From: an uncultured Eubacteriales bacterium
Lineage (GTDB): Bacteria > Bacillota > Clostridia > Christensenellales > QALW01
Assembly (NCBI GenBank): GCA_900547955.1
Contig: URIR01000001.1
Span: 60,090 to 124,089, forward strand
Length of the DNA stretch: 64,000 nucleotides
Direction of reading: 5' to 3'
Shown: one piece after another, positions 1-9,300 of the stretch
Layout of the letters: the number at the start of each line of letters is the position of its first letter
Position numbering within the stretch: position 1 is the stretch's first letter
Made by a program: the position numbers and the translations under genes
Notes under the pieces: generated by a model
What the model saw: only the letters and a program-made list of their open reading frames with translations
Databases searched by the model: none
What the model was told of the DNA's origin: nothing

Positions 1-1077
1 GTGTGCGGCTGCGGATGTTCCGCTCAGCAGACCGGGACGTCTGCTTCCGCTTCTGCGACGGCTCAGACTGATTTCGCTGCGGAAGCAACCAAGTCTCCCA
101 ACGCTTCTTTTCCGCAAGGCACGCCGTCGGGAACTGCCGCTGGTTGGCCAACCGGCGGCCGGACGAACGGCCAGTCTACGGCTTCTGCTACGTCCGAACC
201 TGTCCAGTCTCAGTCTGCCCCGCCTGTGCAGGATGCGTTTAACCCGATTGCACGTTTTATTATAACTACTGATATTCATTATCCTGTTAAACTGGAAAAG
301 CTAATGACTCAGGCATATGCCTATGCCGAAAAGCAGACATATAAGAATTTGGACGCGCTGCTTATAGCGGGCGACATTAATCAGGATACGGATGAGCAGG
401 GGATACAGTCGTATAAACAGGTCATATCTAATAAAGTGAAAGAGGGCACTCAAATAATAACCTGCATGGGCAATCATGAGTTTATGGAGGATACGGAAAA
501 CTGGGAGACAGTAGGAATCAAATATTATACTCAAGAAAAATCTGTACAAATGTATAAAGAGATGACTGGCGAGGAACCCAACGTGCATAAAGTAATCAAC
601 GGCATCCATATAATCGCCTGGTCGCCCACTATTTCTTCTTCTAATGTTATTTCATATGCCGATAACATATCATGGCTGAAAGAACAGCTTGAAATTGCGG
701 CTGCAGATTCAAAGACCAATCCTATTTTGGTTATGCAGCATTATCCTGTGCGCAATACCTCTTACATTACTGGAAGCACGGCAATGACCAATATAAGTCT
801 GAATGAGGCGGATAAGCTTTTTAAGCAATATCCGCAGATAATAAATTTGACGGGGCATAGTCATAATCCCCTGGCATTTACTACAGCCATAGTGCAGACA
901 GATTACACATCTATAAATTGCGGAGTAGGGTATGGTTACGGAGCGGCTATAGATTTTATGGGTTCAATGCTTAATACTGAAGGCGCTCAGCAAATGCTTA
1001 TTGCAGAGATAGACGCGTCAGGAGAAACCAGGCTGATTGTATGGGATAACCAATCAAATACAGCGTTCTATGATTAG
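1..1077 (+). CDS. Secreted metallophosphoesterase (calcineurin-like), 5' partial
   Basis: The frame is open from the first base, so the true start and most of a signal peptide probably lie outside the window. The first residues (VCGCGCS) could be the end of a lipoprotein signal. Residues 10-80 are a low-complexity Ser/Thr/Ala/Pro linker, typical of a cell-surface tether. From about residue 85 the metallophosphoesterase metal motifs follow in order: TDIHYP (about 90), GDIN (124), GNHE (157), QHYP (246) and GHSH (285). These bind a di-metal centre that hydrolyses phosphomonoesters or diesters; the substrate is unknown. The stop codon sits at the junction with a mobile-element fragment, so the native C-terminus may have been replaced. 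Confidence 0.85.
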   Translation: MCGCGCSAQQTGTSASASATAQTDFAAEATKSPNASFPQGTPSGTAAGWPTGGRTNGQSTASATSEPVQSQSAPPVQDAFNPIARFIITTDIHYPVKLEKLMTQAYAYAEKQTYKNLDALLIAGDINQDTDEQGIQSYKQVISNKVKEGTQIITCMGNHEFMEDTENWETVGIKYYTQEKSVQMYKEMTGEEPNVHKVINGIHIIAWSPTISSSNVISYADNISWLKEQLEIAAADSKTNPILVMQHYPVRNTSYITGSTAMTNISLNEADKLFKQYPQIINLTGHSHNPLAFTTAIVQTDYTSINCGVGYGYGAAIDFMGSMLNTEGAQQMLIAEIDASGETRLIVWDNQSNTAFYD

Positions 1078-1079
1078 CC

Positions 1080-1233
1080 CTGGACTATCATCCACCGCCC
1101 TGACCGTACCTCTTGTGTTCGGCTCGATGGGGTGGGGATCGGCACCCATCTGCAAGAGCATAATCCTTGTGCCGGGCGGGTAGTTGTCCTTCATACGCTG
1201 TGCAAAGCGCCTTTCTGCTTCCAATCTGTTCAT
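1080..1233 (-). pseudogene. Truncated DUF4314 gene (integrative-element type)
   Basis: The start at 1233 has a GAAGGGAG ribosome site seven bases upstream. The product begins MNRLEAERRFAQRMKDNYPP and runs to GTVRAVDD, which matches the beginning of small DUF4314 proteins common in Firmicute conjugative elements. The remaining half, usually a segment rich in Trp, Asp and Asn, is missing. The frame instead runs into the antisense of the phosphoesterase end and stops near 1054. I read this as the broken edge of an integrated element. The family assignment is from memory of the motif. Confidence 0.55.
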
Positions 1234-1250
1234 GTTGTATTCTCCCTTCG

Positions 1251-2105
1251 TCATAGCTGCATAGTTCCGAAATGCGGGCTTTCAGACATTCTCTGTCGGA
1301 AATCTGTTTCGTTTTCCATAAAATAATCATCGCCGCTGTGCCAGAAAGACACATAAATATCTCCGTCATCGGTCTTGATTTCACGCTGTTCCAGACCTTC
1401 TCCAAAGCCGTCCGCCGCCTGACCGATCAGTTCGCCGATCCATTCCTGTTCTTCTGCCGATGAAAAGGCTTCCCGAAGACCGGTGCGGATCACGCCGTAC
1501 AGCTCGTCGCCGACTTCCTGTACATCCCAAACAGCGGAGACAAGTTTAGATTTTGCGGATTCGCTGCCGTCAAAATAGTCCGCCATATTATGAAGGTCGC
1601 GCTCCTGTTCGCGCTTTACAAGTTCACGGATTGCATCCTCATGGGCAACGCCGTAACCGTTGCCGGCCTCGTACCAATCCCCATATTCTTCATCGGTCAT
1701 GTGGATTTGGAGAGGGCAGTAATAATTAACGGTAACGCTGATAAGCTCCTCCGTCATGGCTTTGATATCTTCCATCACTGCCTGCGGAGAGAAATACTGA
1801 CCGTGGATGATATGCTGTTCCAGTTCTTCCAAAATTTCCGGTCTGGCGTTTTCTACCATGTGGGCGCACAGGTTGGCGTCTTCCAATGAATGAGATGGTT
1901 TAAACAGCACTGCCAAGCTGCTGCCGATATCCGAATCGGCAAAGAGCTTTACCTGAATGCCGCTGTCCTCATCGTCGTTAATGGGAATGTCCCGTAGTCG
2001 GCTGCGGATACCGATCTGCGACAGATCATACAGCAGGGAGAAGGGGTTAGAGGGAAGGTTCAGCACGGCTGTTTGATCTCCGTTTTGAATCAGTGCGTTA
2101 ATCAT
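1251..2105 (-). CDS. Integrative-element-type hypothetical protein, acidic
   Basis: A 284-residue acidic soluble protein with no signal peptide and no catalytic motif I recognise. It starts by overlapping the end of the upstream gene (ATGATTAA), with GGAGGT placed five bases before the ATG, so it is translationally coupled to that gene. Its stop is followed at once by the truncated DUF4314 gene. The length, acidity and neighbours resemble accessory genes of Clostridia conjugative elements. Function unknown. Confidence 0.6.
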   Translation of the reverse strand: MINALIQNGDQTAVLNLPSNPFSLLYDLSQIGIRSRLRDIPINDDEDSGIQVKLFADSDIGSSLAVLFKPSHSLEDANLCAHMVENARPEILEELEQHIIHGQYFSPQAVMEDIKAMTEELISVTVNYYCPLQIHMTDEEYGDWYEAGNGYGVAHEDAIRELVKREQERDLHNMADYFDGSESAKSKLVSAVWDVQEVGDELYGVIRTGLREAFSSAEEQEWIGELIGQAADGFGEGLEQREIKTDDGDIYVSFWHSGDDYFMENETDFRQRMSESPHFGTMQL

Positions 2106-2790
2106 ATCGTACCTCCGTATTATTTAAGATTGCAGTGCCATAGCGGGCGATGGTTACCGCCTGCACGATCAGACGGAAGGCATTGTCGGAGATAATACCG
2201 CTGTCTGCCAGTTCACACAGCGATATTTGCTTCTCACCGGTCTGCAGCTCTTTTACCGCTTTCCACAGGGCGTAGCAGTCTGTCGGTACATCTCCGAGAC
2301 GAACGCTTTTGAAATCGATCCTGCCGTTTGGGGAGAACAGGTGCTTTGTTTTTCTCCACAGTATATGGTCGGCAGTCAGCAGATACAAAACAGCAAGAAC
2401 CTTTTTGCAGGGCTTTCGCAGAGATGATCGCTCGGCTTCAAAAATCTGCTTATGCCTGTTGTTTTGGAAAATCATTTCTGCATCATCCTTTCGGTGGTAT
2501 ATTTGTGACAGGCGTTTTTGAAATGCTGTATTTTGGGCATCTCTGAAAACAGCTTTTACTGCATCGCCGGCAGAAGCAGCGCCGCAGGCAAGCCGGATAT
2601 CCAGCACCGGACAGACCTGGACAGTGCATCCGTCTTTTTTCCTGTAGTAGAGACAGAATTTGCAATCGCAGTCTTTCCCGGTGTATTTGTATAGGCTGCA
2701 GTTTCTGCCTCCGCCACGCTGTATGCCGCCGGGAGGACGTTTCATCATCGCCTCCACACTGTTGAGGGACGGGGTATTGGTAAAATACAT
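2098..2790 (-). CDS. Integrative-element-type hypothetical protein, Cys-rich N-terminus
   Basis: The start at 2790 (MYFTNTPSLNSVEAMMKRPP) is preferred over an upstream in-frame start at 2871 because AAAGGAG lies eight bases before it. The product is 230 residues. Residues 25-60 hold a cysteine cluster (CSLY, CDCKFCLYYR, GCTVQVCP) that could bind zinc or an Fe-S cluster. The C-terminal half is helical without a recognised motif. It forms an operon with the next gene on the minus strand. Proteins with this N-terminus occur in Firmicute integrative elements as I recall them; function unknown. Confidence 0.6.
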   Translation of the reverse strand: MYFTNTPSLNSVEAMMKRPPGGIQRGGGRNCSLYKYTGKDCDCKFCLYYRKKDGCTVQVCPVLDIRLACGAASAGDAVKAVFRDAQNTAFQKRLSQIYHRKDDAEMIFQNNRHKQIFEAERSSLRKPCKKVLAVLYLLTADHILWRKTKHLFSPNGRIDFKSVRLGDVPTDCYALWKAVKELQTGEKQISLCELADSGIISDNAFRLIVQAVTIARYGTAILNNTEVRYD

Positions 2791-2810
2791 TTTGATCGCT
2801 CCTTTGAAAT

Positions 2811-2845
2811 AAAAAAAGCCCGAAGTCTTTTGCAAAACTTCGGGC
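2811..2845 (-). terminator. Rho-independent terminator or attenuator in the 5' leader of the element genes
   Basis: GCCCGAAGT (2818-2826) pairs with ACTTCGGGC (2837-2845), and on the minus strand a run of seven T follows. It lies just upstream of the start at 2790, so it either ends an upstream transcript or attenuates this operon. Confidence 0.7.
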
Positions 2846-2863
2846 AGTGAAAACGCAGAAACA

Positions 2864-2891
2864 GCAGACAAGTTTTTAATGACTTGTCTGC
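2864..2891. repeat. Short inverted repeat (10-bp hairpin)
   Basis: GCAGACAAGT and ACTTGTCTGC form a perfect 10-bp stem with an eight-base loop. No T-run follows on either strand, so a terminator role is doubtful. It may be a leader structure of the element operon or part of an element end. The bases from here to about 2998 hold no gene I can support. Confidence 0.45.
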
Positions 2892-3000
2892 CGTTTGAAG
2901 CAGTTATTCTGTTGTACGGGAGTTCAAATCTATCCGCAAAGCAAAAACAGCCGTTTTATATCTACGAATATGCGCCTTGAAATCCCGGTGTTTGGGCAGC

Positions 3001-3026
3001 AAAAAACCCCGATTTTATCGGGGTTT
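3001..3026 (-). terminator. Terminator of the tRNA-Leu transcript
   Basis: AAACCCCGAT and its complement form a 10-bp hairpin with a TTT loop, followed on the minus strand by six T. It sits about 33 bases after the CCA end of the tRNA, so it ends that transcript. Confidence 0.8.
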
Positions 3027-3058
3027 ATGCGGAACATATCTTTTTTATGTTCCTGTTA

Positions 3059-3359
3059 TGGTGCGAGTGGAGGGACTTGAACCCTCACGCTGTCTCCAAC
3101 CCGGGATTTTCGTACTGCTCTATGTTGCCATAGCCGCTTATTTTTAAACGTTGCAGTCTGGACTATACCTTCGCCCTGCCTGAAGCTTAGGCTGGGGGCG
3201 CGCGCCGTCTAGTCTCTACACGTTCCCTTGTTTAAGGGCTTCGCTCGGTATTGTCCAAAAAATGGAGTTCCACCGAATTTGACGCGATTCACGCCGGGGA
3301 TTTCGCCCCGGGTGCTCAAATTTTAAGTCCCGTGCGTCTGCCGGTTCCGCCACACTCGC
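3059..3359 (-). tRNA. tRNA-Leu(UAA), interrupted by a group I intron
   Basis: Two exons rebuild a full 87-nt leucine tRNA. Exon 1 (3325-3359) holds the acceptor strand GCGAGTG, the D-arm and the anticodon stem up to CGGGACTT. Exon 2 (3059-3110) begins AAAATCCCG and holds a variable stem (GTTG/CAGC), the T-arm GAGGGTTCAAGTCCCTC, acceptor CACTCGC, discriminator A and an encoded CCA. Joined, the anticodon loop reads CTTAAAA, giving anticodon UAA between two U/A-flanked bases. The intron lies between U34 and A35. The long variable arm fits tRNA-Leu. A promoter lies upstream and a terminator downstream. Confidence 0.93.
3111..3324 (-). ncRNA. Group I self-splicing intron in the tRNA-Leu(UAA) anticodon
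   Basis: A 214-nt insertion at the U|AA position of the anticodon. It starts AAAATTTGAGC, where GAG can pair with exon CUU to give the splice-site U-G wobble, and it ends in G. The conserved core is visible: GAGACTAGACGG (3205-3216) and TATAGTCC (3160-3167) supply both P7 strands (GACTA/TAGTC). It is too short for an internal homing endonuclease and has none. Position, size and core match the tRNA-Leu(UAA) introns known in cyanobacteria and plastids. Confidence 0.9.
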
Positions 3360-3375
3360 ATATCAACGCCTATTT

Positions 3376-3404
3376 ATAATATCACGCTTCGGAATTTTGA
3401 GCAA
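3376..3404 (-). promoter_or_regulatory. Sigma-A-type promoter of tRNA-Leu
   Basis: On the minus strand TTGCTC and TATTAT are separated by 17 bases, with the -10 box about 16 bases before the tRNA 5' end. Confidence 0.65.
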
Positions 3405-3592
3405 GCGATTTTTTAAGCGTCTTGATTTTTGCATAAACGCGTTTTCATGCGCCGATAGGCGTGCGGACAAATACGCGGGGATGTAAAGTTAATTTTTTTG
3501 ATTTTGGTCTAACCTCCTCGACAATTTATCCGTTTTTAAGGGGAGTTAAATAGGTATGCAAAAGGAAAAATGCGTGATTTCGCTTTTTTTGG

Positions 3593-3621
3593 TTGACAGG
3601 AGGGCGTTTGTATGGTAAAGT
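3593..3621 (+). promoter_or_regulatory. Sigma-A-type promoter of the rpmG-secE-nusG-rplK-rplA operon
   Basis: A perfect TTGACA, 17 bases, then TAAAGT. About 60 bases separate it from rpmG. That leader contains AAGCATTT/AAATGCTT followed by TTATTTTG (3626-3653), a weak hairpin that could attenuate. The rest of 3360-3592 is AT-rich and shows nothing else. Confidence 0.75.
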
Positions 3622-3682
3622 TATTAAGCATTTGAGAAAATGCTTTTATTTTGTGTGCTTAAAAGTCGGAGGTGTTAGAAGA

Positions 3683-3844
3683 ATGGCTGCCGGACAGAGG
3701 AACAACGTAACTCTTGCGTGCGTTGACTGCAAGAATAGAAACTACATTACCAGTAAAAACAAGAAAAACGATCCTGACCGTCTTGAGATTAAGAAATATT
3801 GTCCCGTTTGCAAAAGCCATACCGCTCATAAGGAGACTAAATAA
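3683..3844 (+). CDS. rpmG: 50S ribosomal protein L33
   Basis: A 53-residue zinc-ribbon L33 with CVDC and CPVC cysteine pairs (the zinc-binding form). The start at MAAGQRNN is set by GGAGG ten bases upstream; the open frame extends further upstream, but without a ribosome site. It is the first gene of an operon with secE and nusG, the usual Firmicute order. It sits on the large subunit near the exit site. Confidence 0.95.
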   Translation: MAAGQRNNVTLACVDCKNRNYITSKNKKNDPDRLEIKKYCPVCKSHTAHKETK

Positions 3845-3883
3845 GCGGTAGGACCTTATTATTTGAGGATGTGAAAAAGAAAA

Positions 3884-4144
3884 ATGGCAGACAAGATTGA
3901 AAAGGAAGCCAAGCAGAAGCCCGTTAAGGCAAATAAAGAAAAAAAGAAGCGTTCCAACCCAATTAAGGATATGGTGCATGAACTTAAAAAGGTTACATGG
4001 CCGTCCCGCCAGGAGCTTAAGAATTATTCAATAGGCGTATTTATATTCGTTATAATAATGGCGGTTATAACGGGTATTATGGATTTTGGCGTCAACGAGC
4101 TTTTGTCGCTGCTTACTGACGATTTTGCGGCGCTGTTTCAATAA
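3884..4144 (+). CDS. secE: Preprotein translocase subunit SecE
   Basis: 86 residues. A lysine-rich cytoplasmic N-terminus (1-28) is followed by the conserved amphipathic segment ELKKVTWPSRQEL and one membrane span (about 47-68), the single-span form usual in Gram-positives. It clamps SecY in the Sec channel. It lies between rpmG and nusG, 39 and 14 bases away. Confidence 0.95.
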   Translation: MADKIEKEAKQKPVKANKEKKKRSNPIKDMVHELKKVTWPSRQELKNYSIGVFIFVIIMAVITGIMDFGVNELLSLLTDDFAALFQ

Positions 4145-4158
4145 AAGGGAGCTTCCTA

Positions 4159-4692
4159 ATGAGCGAAGGAACGGTAAACGAACCCAAATGGTATGTAATT
4201 CATACCTATTCGGGCTATGAAAATAAAGTCATGACCAGCCTGCAGAACATGGTGGAAAACATGCAGCTTCAGGATTATATAGTGGATGTTAAAATTCCGG
4301 TGGAAGAGGTCATGGAAATAAAGAATGACAGGAAGAAGCTTGTGGAACGCAAGCTTTATCCCGGCTATGTCATGATTAAAATGATTATGAATCAGCATAC
4401 CTGGTATGCCGTCAGAAATACTCGCGGCGTAACGGGCTTTGTAGGGCCGGGTTCCAAGCAGCCCATTCCTTTGAGCGACGAGGAAGTGCGCAGGATGGGC
4501 GTTGAAAATGTGTCCATTAAGCTGGATATCAATAAAGGGGATTATGTCCGCATTGTGTCCGGCCCGCTGGACGGCTTTCCCGGAGTGGTGGAAGAAATTG
4601 ACCCGGCTAAGCAGAAGCTTAAGGTTATTGTTTCCATGTTCGGCCGGGATACGCCTGTAGAAGTGGATTTTGTGCAGGTTCAGGTATTGTAG
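4159..4692 (+). CDS. nusG: Transcription termination/antitermination protein NusG
   Basis: 177 residues, the normal length. The N-terminal NGN domain begins with WYVIHTYSGYENKV and binds RNA polymerase. The C-terminal KOW domain carries GDYVRIVSGPLDGFPGVVEEID. It modulates pausing and Rho action and couples transcription to translation. Fourth-from-last gene of the operon, followed by a 99-base gap before rplK that contains GGTGGGAGGACT-type leader sequence. Confidence 0.97.
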   Translation: MSEGTVNEPKWYVIHTYSGYENKVMTSLQNMVENMQLQDYIVDVKIPVEEVMEIKNDRKKLVERKLYPGYVMIKMIMNQHTWYAVRNTRGVTGFVGPGSKQPIPLSDEEVRRMGVENVSIKLDINKGDYVRIVSGPLDGFPGVVEEIDPAKQKLKVIVSMFGRDTPVEVDFVQVQVL

Positions 4693-4791
4693 GCTGCAAG
4701 CGCGGCCTGTGATATATATGCGTCATTATGGCGCGGTGGGAGGACTTTTGTTCGCTATCACCACATTATATAACGAGGAGGTGTTTTAATT

Positions 4792-5217
4792 ATGGCTAAG
4801 AAGATAACAGGTATGGTTAAGCTGCAGATTGCAGCCGGTAAGGCTACTCCGGCGCCTCCTGTCGGTTCGGTGCTCGGCCCTCATGGTATAAACATCATGG
4901 GCTTCTGCAAGGAATTTAATGAGCGTACCGCTAAACAGGCTGGTATGATTATTCCTGTAGTTATCACCATTTATCAGGATCGTTCCTTTTCCTTTATTAC
5001 CAAAACTCCGCCTGCTGCCGTGCTGATTAAAAAGGCATGCGGGATTGAGAGCGGTTCGGGAGCGCCTAATAAGACTAAGGTTGCCAAGATAACCAAGGCG
5101 CAGCTTAAGGAGATTGCCGAGCTGAAAATGCCCGACCTTAACGCTGTGGATTTGGACGGCGCTATGAGCATGGTAGCTGGAACTGCCCGCAGCATGGGCG
5201 TTACAGTTGAGGACTAG
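4792..5217 (+). CDS. rplK: 50S ribosomal protein L11
   Basis: 141 residues, full length. The proline-rich [19 protein letters not shown] segment of the N-terminal domain and the C-terminal rRNA-binding domain are intact. L11 forms the GTPase-associated centre with 23S rRNA and is needed for the RelA stringent response. GAGGAGG lies nine bases before the start. Confidence 0.97.
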   Translation: MAKKITGMVKLQIAAGKATPAPPVGSVLGPHGINIMGFCKEFNERTAKQAGMIIPVVITIYQDRSFSFITKTPPAAVLIKKACGIESGSGAPNKTKVAKITKAQLKEIAELKMPDLNAVDLDGAMSMVAGTARSMGVTVED

Positions 5218-5274
5218 CTTTAATTAAGTGGGAGGGGCAATAAAATTTGCACCGTTACAACCACGAGGAGGAAA

Positions 5275-5967
5275 ATGATGAAACACGGAAAAAAATATTT
5301 GGAAAGCCTTAAATTAGTGGACGCTCAAAAGCTCTATGATACGGAGGAGGCCATAGAACTGGTGCTTCAGACTGCTAAGGCCAAATTTGATGAGACCGTT
5401 GAGCTTTCCATTAAGCTGGGCGTTGACCCCCGCCATGCGGATCAGCAGGTTCGCGGCGTAGTAGTGCTGCCTAACGGCACGGGCAAAAAGGTGCGTATTC
5501 TGGCTATAGCTAAGGGCGAACGCGCGGCTGAGGCTGAAGCGGCGGGCGCTGATTATGTAGGCGCTGAGGAAATGGTAGCCAAGATTCAGAATGAAAACTG
5601 GTTTGATTACGACGTAATCGTTACCACTCCTGATATGATGGGCCTTGTAGGCCGTTTGGGTAAGGTGCTGGGACCTAAGGGTTTAATGCCTAACCCCAAG
5701 AGCGGTACTGTTGCTGCGGATCTTTCCCGCGCTATTAATGAAATTAAAGCAGGTAAGGTTGAATACCGCGTAGATAAAACCGCTATAGTGCATGTGCCTA
5801 TCGGCAAGGCCAGCTTTGGCAAGGATAAGCTTGTAGAGAACCTGAATGTGCTGATGGAAGCTATTATTAAAGCTAAGCCGTCTGTTTCCAAGGGAACTTA
5901 TCTTAAGAGCGTGGCTCTTTCCACTACTATGGGTCCTGGAATCCGACTTAATGCGGCTAAATTTTAA
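5275..5967 (+). CDS. rplA: 50S ribosomal protein L1
   Basis: 230 residues with the conserved L1 segments [13 protein letters not shown] and MPNPKSGTV. It starts with two consecutive ATG codons; GAGGAGG fits either (5275 or 5278). L1 binds the mobile stalk of 23S rRNA and in many bacteria represses its own L11-L1 mRNA. Unusually, rplJ and rplL do not follow; a terminator does. Confidence 0.97.
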   Translation: MMKHGKKYLESLKLVDAQKLYDTEEAIELVLQTAKAKFDETVELSIKLGVDPRHADQQVRGVVVLPNGTGKKVRILAIAKGERAAEAEAAGADYVGAEEMVAKIQNENWFDYDVIVTTPDMMGLVGRLGKVLGPKGLMPNPKSGTVAADLSRAINEIKAGKVEYRVDKTAIVHVPIGKASFGKDKLVENLNVLMEAIIKAKPSVSKGTYLKSVALSTTMGPGIRLNAAKF

Positions 5968-6032
5968 GCTTGGGGGAATATAGGCAGTTTTGTATACTGC
6001 TTACCGCCCTGTAAAATATTACGTTTTTATTG

Positions 6033-6063
6033 ACGGCTCGGTTTTATCCGAGTCGTTTTTTTA
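6033..6063 (+). terminator. Terminator after rplA
   Basis: ACGGCTCGG (6033-6041) pairs with CCGAGTCGT (6048-6056) with one G-U, followed by eight T. It closes the rpmG-rplA operon. Confidence 0.85.
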
Positions 6064-6366
6064 TTGTTTAGCATTATTGAGCAGGATGTGATGCGGTTTT
6101 AGAAAAGTGCATTTGTTTTTTTGATGTGCTGCTTTTGCCTGGAAGTCAATATTTTAAGGCTGTAGACGCATTATTAGTTATACATTCTCGCTTTTTGTTT
6201 TAATGCAGGCTGCCGTTAAAAACCTCTATGAGATTTTTGACGATGTTTACCGTATATTTAAGAGTTAATTTGCATTTTATACCTGAATTGTATTGTTCCA
6301 TTATATATTGTTAATAATATATTTCATAATTGCGCCTACCCCAAAAAATCCTACGGGAGTGTAAGT
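6064..6366. other. AT-rich intergenic stretch before the glucan synthase gene
   Basis: About 300 bases without an open frame. It must hold the promoter of the giant downstream gene. Several TATAAT-like boxes occur near 6300-6330 (TATATT, TAATAT) but none has a convincing -35 partner. GGGAG precedes the ATG at 6367. Confidence 0.5.
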
Positions 6367-9300
6367 ATGGAATATATTTTGTTGACAGTTTTAATGCTAG
6401 CGATAATTTGGATAATTGTATATGAGGCTAAAAAGAAGCGTACATACGCTTCTTTAAAGGCAGGCGGTCCGTTGAAGGCGATAGAATCGCCTGATTTAAG
6501 CGTCGCCGGGATTAAAAAGGTTAAAAAAGCGCTGCCTAATCCAGCCTTAATGCAGACCGCTTTGGAAGAGGCCGTCGCCAGACTGGAGAGCTTGGCGCCC
6601 GGAGAATTTGAATTAGGGCTGAAATGGCTTGCGGACAATAAAAACCGTCTTTTCAGCGAGGCGGAGCAAGTATGCGCTCAACAAGCCAATCTTTCTATGA
6701 AGCTTCCTGTAAATAAACGAGGTAATCTTAGGGTATACGAGGCGGCTGGTTATTTTATAATTAAAAACGGCGGCAACTTCAGTCAGGAAGATTTAATCGC
6801 ATATATTAAGCAGTTGAATTCATGCGAAGAGATGCAGCTTGAGGAGGGGTTTTTACTGCCGTTTTGCCTTAAGCTATGTATTTTGGAGTATATTACGCAG
6901 GCGGCTTTAAATATGCTGGAGTCTGCCGGAAATTATGAGCGGCTGGAGCGTCTGGCAAAGGAAAAGCGCAGCGACGCTCTCTTGCGCGAGCTTAATCAGG
7001 ACAGCACAGGGGAGAGCTTTTATAATCTTATGCTTATTCTCTCCCGGCAGGAACAGGATAGCGAGCTTGAAGTGCTGTGCGGGCGCGCCCTAAGCCGGCG
7101 CGGATTGGATAGGGAATCCCTGCTGGAGGAAACGCGTTTGGCTCATTCCAGGCTTTCGGCGGCTGTAGCCGCCTCGGTTAAGCGGCTTATAACTATAGGA
7201 GATATAGAGAGCGAAACGGTAGTGGAGGAAACGTTCGGCGCTGAGCGTATGCTGCTTGAGGAGAAGTCGGGAACATACGCGAGCTCTAACAAAGCTACCC
7301 GAAGCGCATGCCGCGTAGCTTTAGCGCGCATGAGCAGACGGTACGGCGCTGACGAAATGGAAATTCTTCGTACAGCCTATCGGCTGTCTGAAGAGGATAA
7401 TCCCTATGGAGGAATATGCGCTTATCTTATAGGGGGCGAAAGGCAAAAGCTTATAGACCGGCTTTTTGAGGAAGGCAAGATAAAAAGCCGTAAAACCTAT
7501 CTTTCCAAAAAAAGCATGGGGATATATTATTTCTGCGCTTTGGGGCTTATAACGTTTTTAATGCTGACGCCTTTGGTTATATATGCTGCTGGCGCGGCGG
7601 ATTCCCTTAAATGGCTTTATGGGCTGATAACCGCTGTTGTGGGCCTTGCGCCTGCGTATATTATGACGGAAATACTGCTTAACAGCATGATAAATATATT
7701 TGTTAAGCCTGTGGTAGTGCCCGGCCTAAAGGAGGAGCTGTGCGATTCGGCCCAGTATCGCACAGCCGTGGTTATTCCTGCGCTTTTAAGCAGTCAAAAG
7801 CGCGCGGGCGAAGTGTGCGCGCTGCTTGAAAGGCATTATCTCTCCAATAGATGCGAAAACGCCGTTTATGTGCTTTTGGGCGACTATAAGGACGGAGATA
7901 ACCCTCTGGAGGAGCAGGACGCAGGAATTTATGCCGAGGCGTCACGTCGAATAGAGGCGCTTAATAAAAAATATCCGCATGCGCAGTTTATATATTTGCA
8001 CCGTGAACGCAAATATGTCGATAGGGATAAGAAATATATGGGTTATGAGCGAAAAAGGGGCGCGCTCATGCAGCTTATAAAAGTATGCTCTGACGGGGAA
8101 AATAATGATTTTATGGGCGACGCAGGCCCGTTGGCCGGAGTAAAATATATTCTGACTGTAGACGCGGATACGCGATTGGCGCCGGGCGCGGTGCTGAGCT
8201 TGATTTCGCGCGCTGCCCATCCGCTGAACAGGCCGGTATACAGCAAGGAAAAAAAGAGAATAATTCAAGGCTATGGCATTATACAGCCCGCTATGGGCAC
8301 GACCATATCCTCGCTTAAAACATATTTTGCGCGTTTTTTCTCTCCTAAGGGGGGATTGGACGCTTATTCGGGGCTGGTCAGCGACGTATATCAGGATATA
8401 TTTAATTGCGCCAGCTTTGGCGGCAAGGGGATTATAGACGTTGGCGCGTTCCAGGAAGCCATAGGAGAGAGGATTCCTGAAAACACCGTGCTTAGTCATG
8501 ATTTGCTTGAAGGCTCCTTTCTTCGCTGCGCTACGGCGGGAGACGTAAAATTTTTCGATAGCTTTCCAGGCGAACCTTTGGCATATTATAAGCGGGCGCA
8601 TCGCTGGACCCGCGGGGATTGGCAGCTTGCGCGCTGGGTGTTTAAAAACGAGCTTTCTCCCTTAGCCAGGTTTAAAATATTTGCCAATATGTTTAGAACG
8701 CTGTTTCCGGGCTCGGTTTTGATGCTTCTTCTGCTGTCGGTATCAATTCTGCCTGGAAATATGCTGGTATATTTTGCTTTTGCATTGCAGGCGGTATTTT
8801 ATCCGCTTGGGCTGGAGGTGTTTTCTAAGGCGGTAGGAGTATATAGGGCTATCAAGCGCAAATATACCCTGCGGGACGCGCTGCCCGATATATGGGCTGT
8901 CATAGTAAGGCTGGCTCTCAGCTTTATATTTCTGCCTTATGAAGCGTATGTATATGCGGACGCTAAGCTGCGCGCGCTGTACCGTATGCTTATAAGCAGG
9001 AAGAGGCTGCTTGAATGGGTGACGGCGGCGGACAGCGAAAAGGGGCGGGCTACGGGCAACGCTTATGCGGCGGTTATGTGGCCGTGCGCTGTTTTTGGAG
9101 CGGTATATTTTCTTGTGGCCGCCGCTTTTGGAAGATATCTGCTCCTGCCGCTGATTCTTGGTTTGGCCTGGGCCTTTGCTCCTTATATAGCTTACAGGCT
9201 GTCCTTCAGCGCGGAATTAAAGACGGACAGGCTGCTGCCTGAACAGCTCTATGCGCTGCGCATGCTGGCCGCCCGTACCTTTAGATATTTTTATGAGGGT

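Noticed and set aside
2920..2945. A tRNA T-arm-like GAGTTCAAATC sequence
   Set aside because: No anticodon stem, D-arm or acceptor stem surrounds it; it may be coincidence or a remnant, but I cannot build a tRNA.
5968..6063. L10 leader following rplA
   Set aside because: The conserved kink-turn and L10-binding segments are not recognisable and rplJ does not follow; a plain terminator explains the structure.
7942..8601. A 219-codon frame opposite the glucan synthase
   Set aside because: The plus-strand glycosyltransferase motifs are intact here; the antisense frame has no ribosome site or domain.
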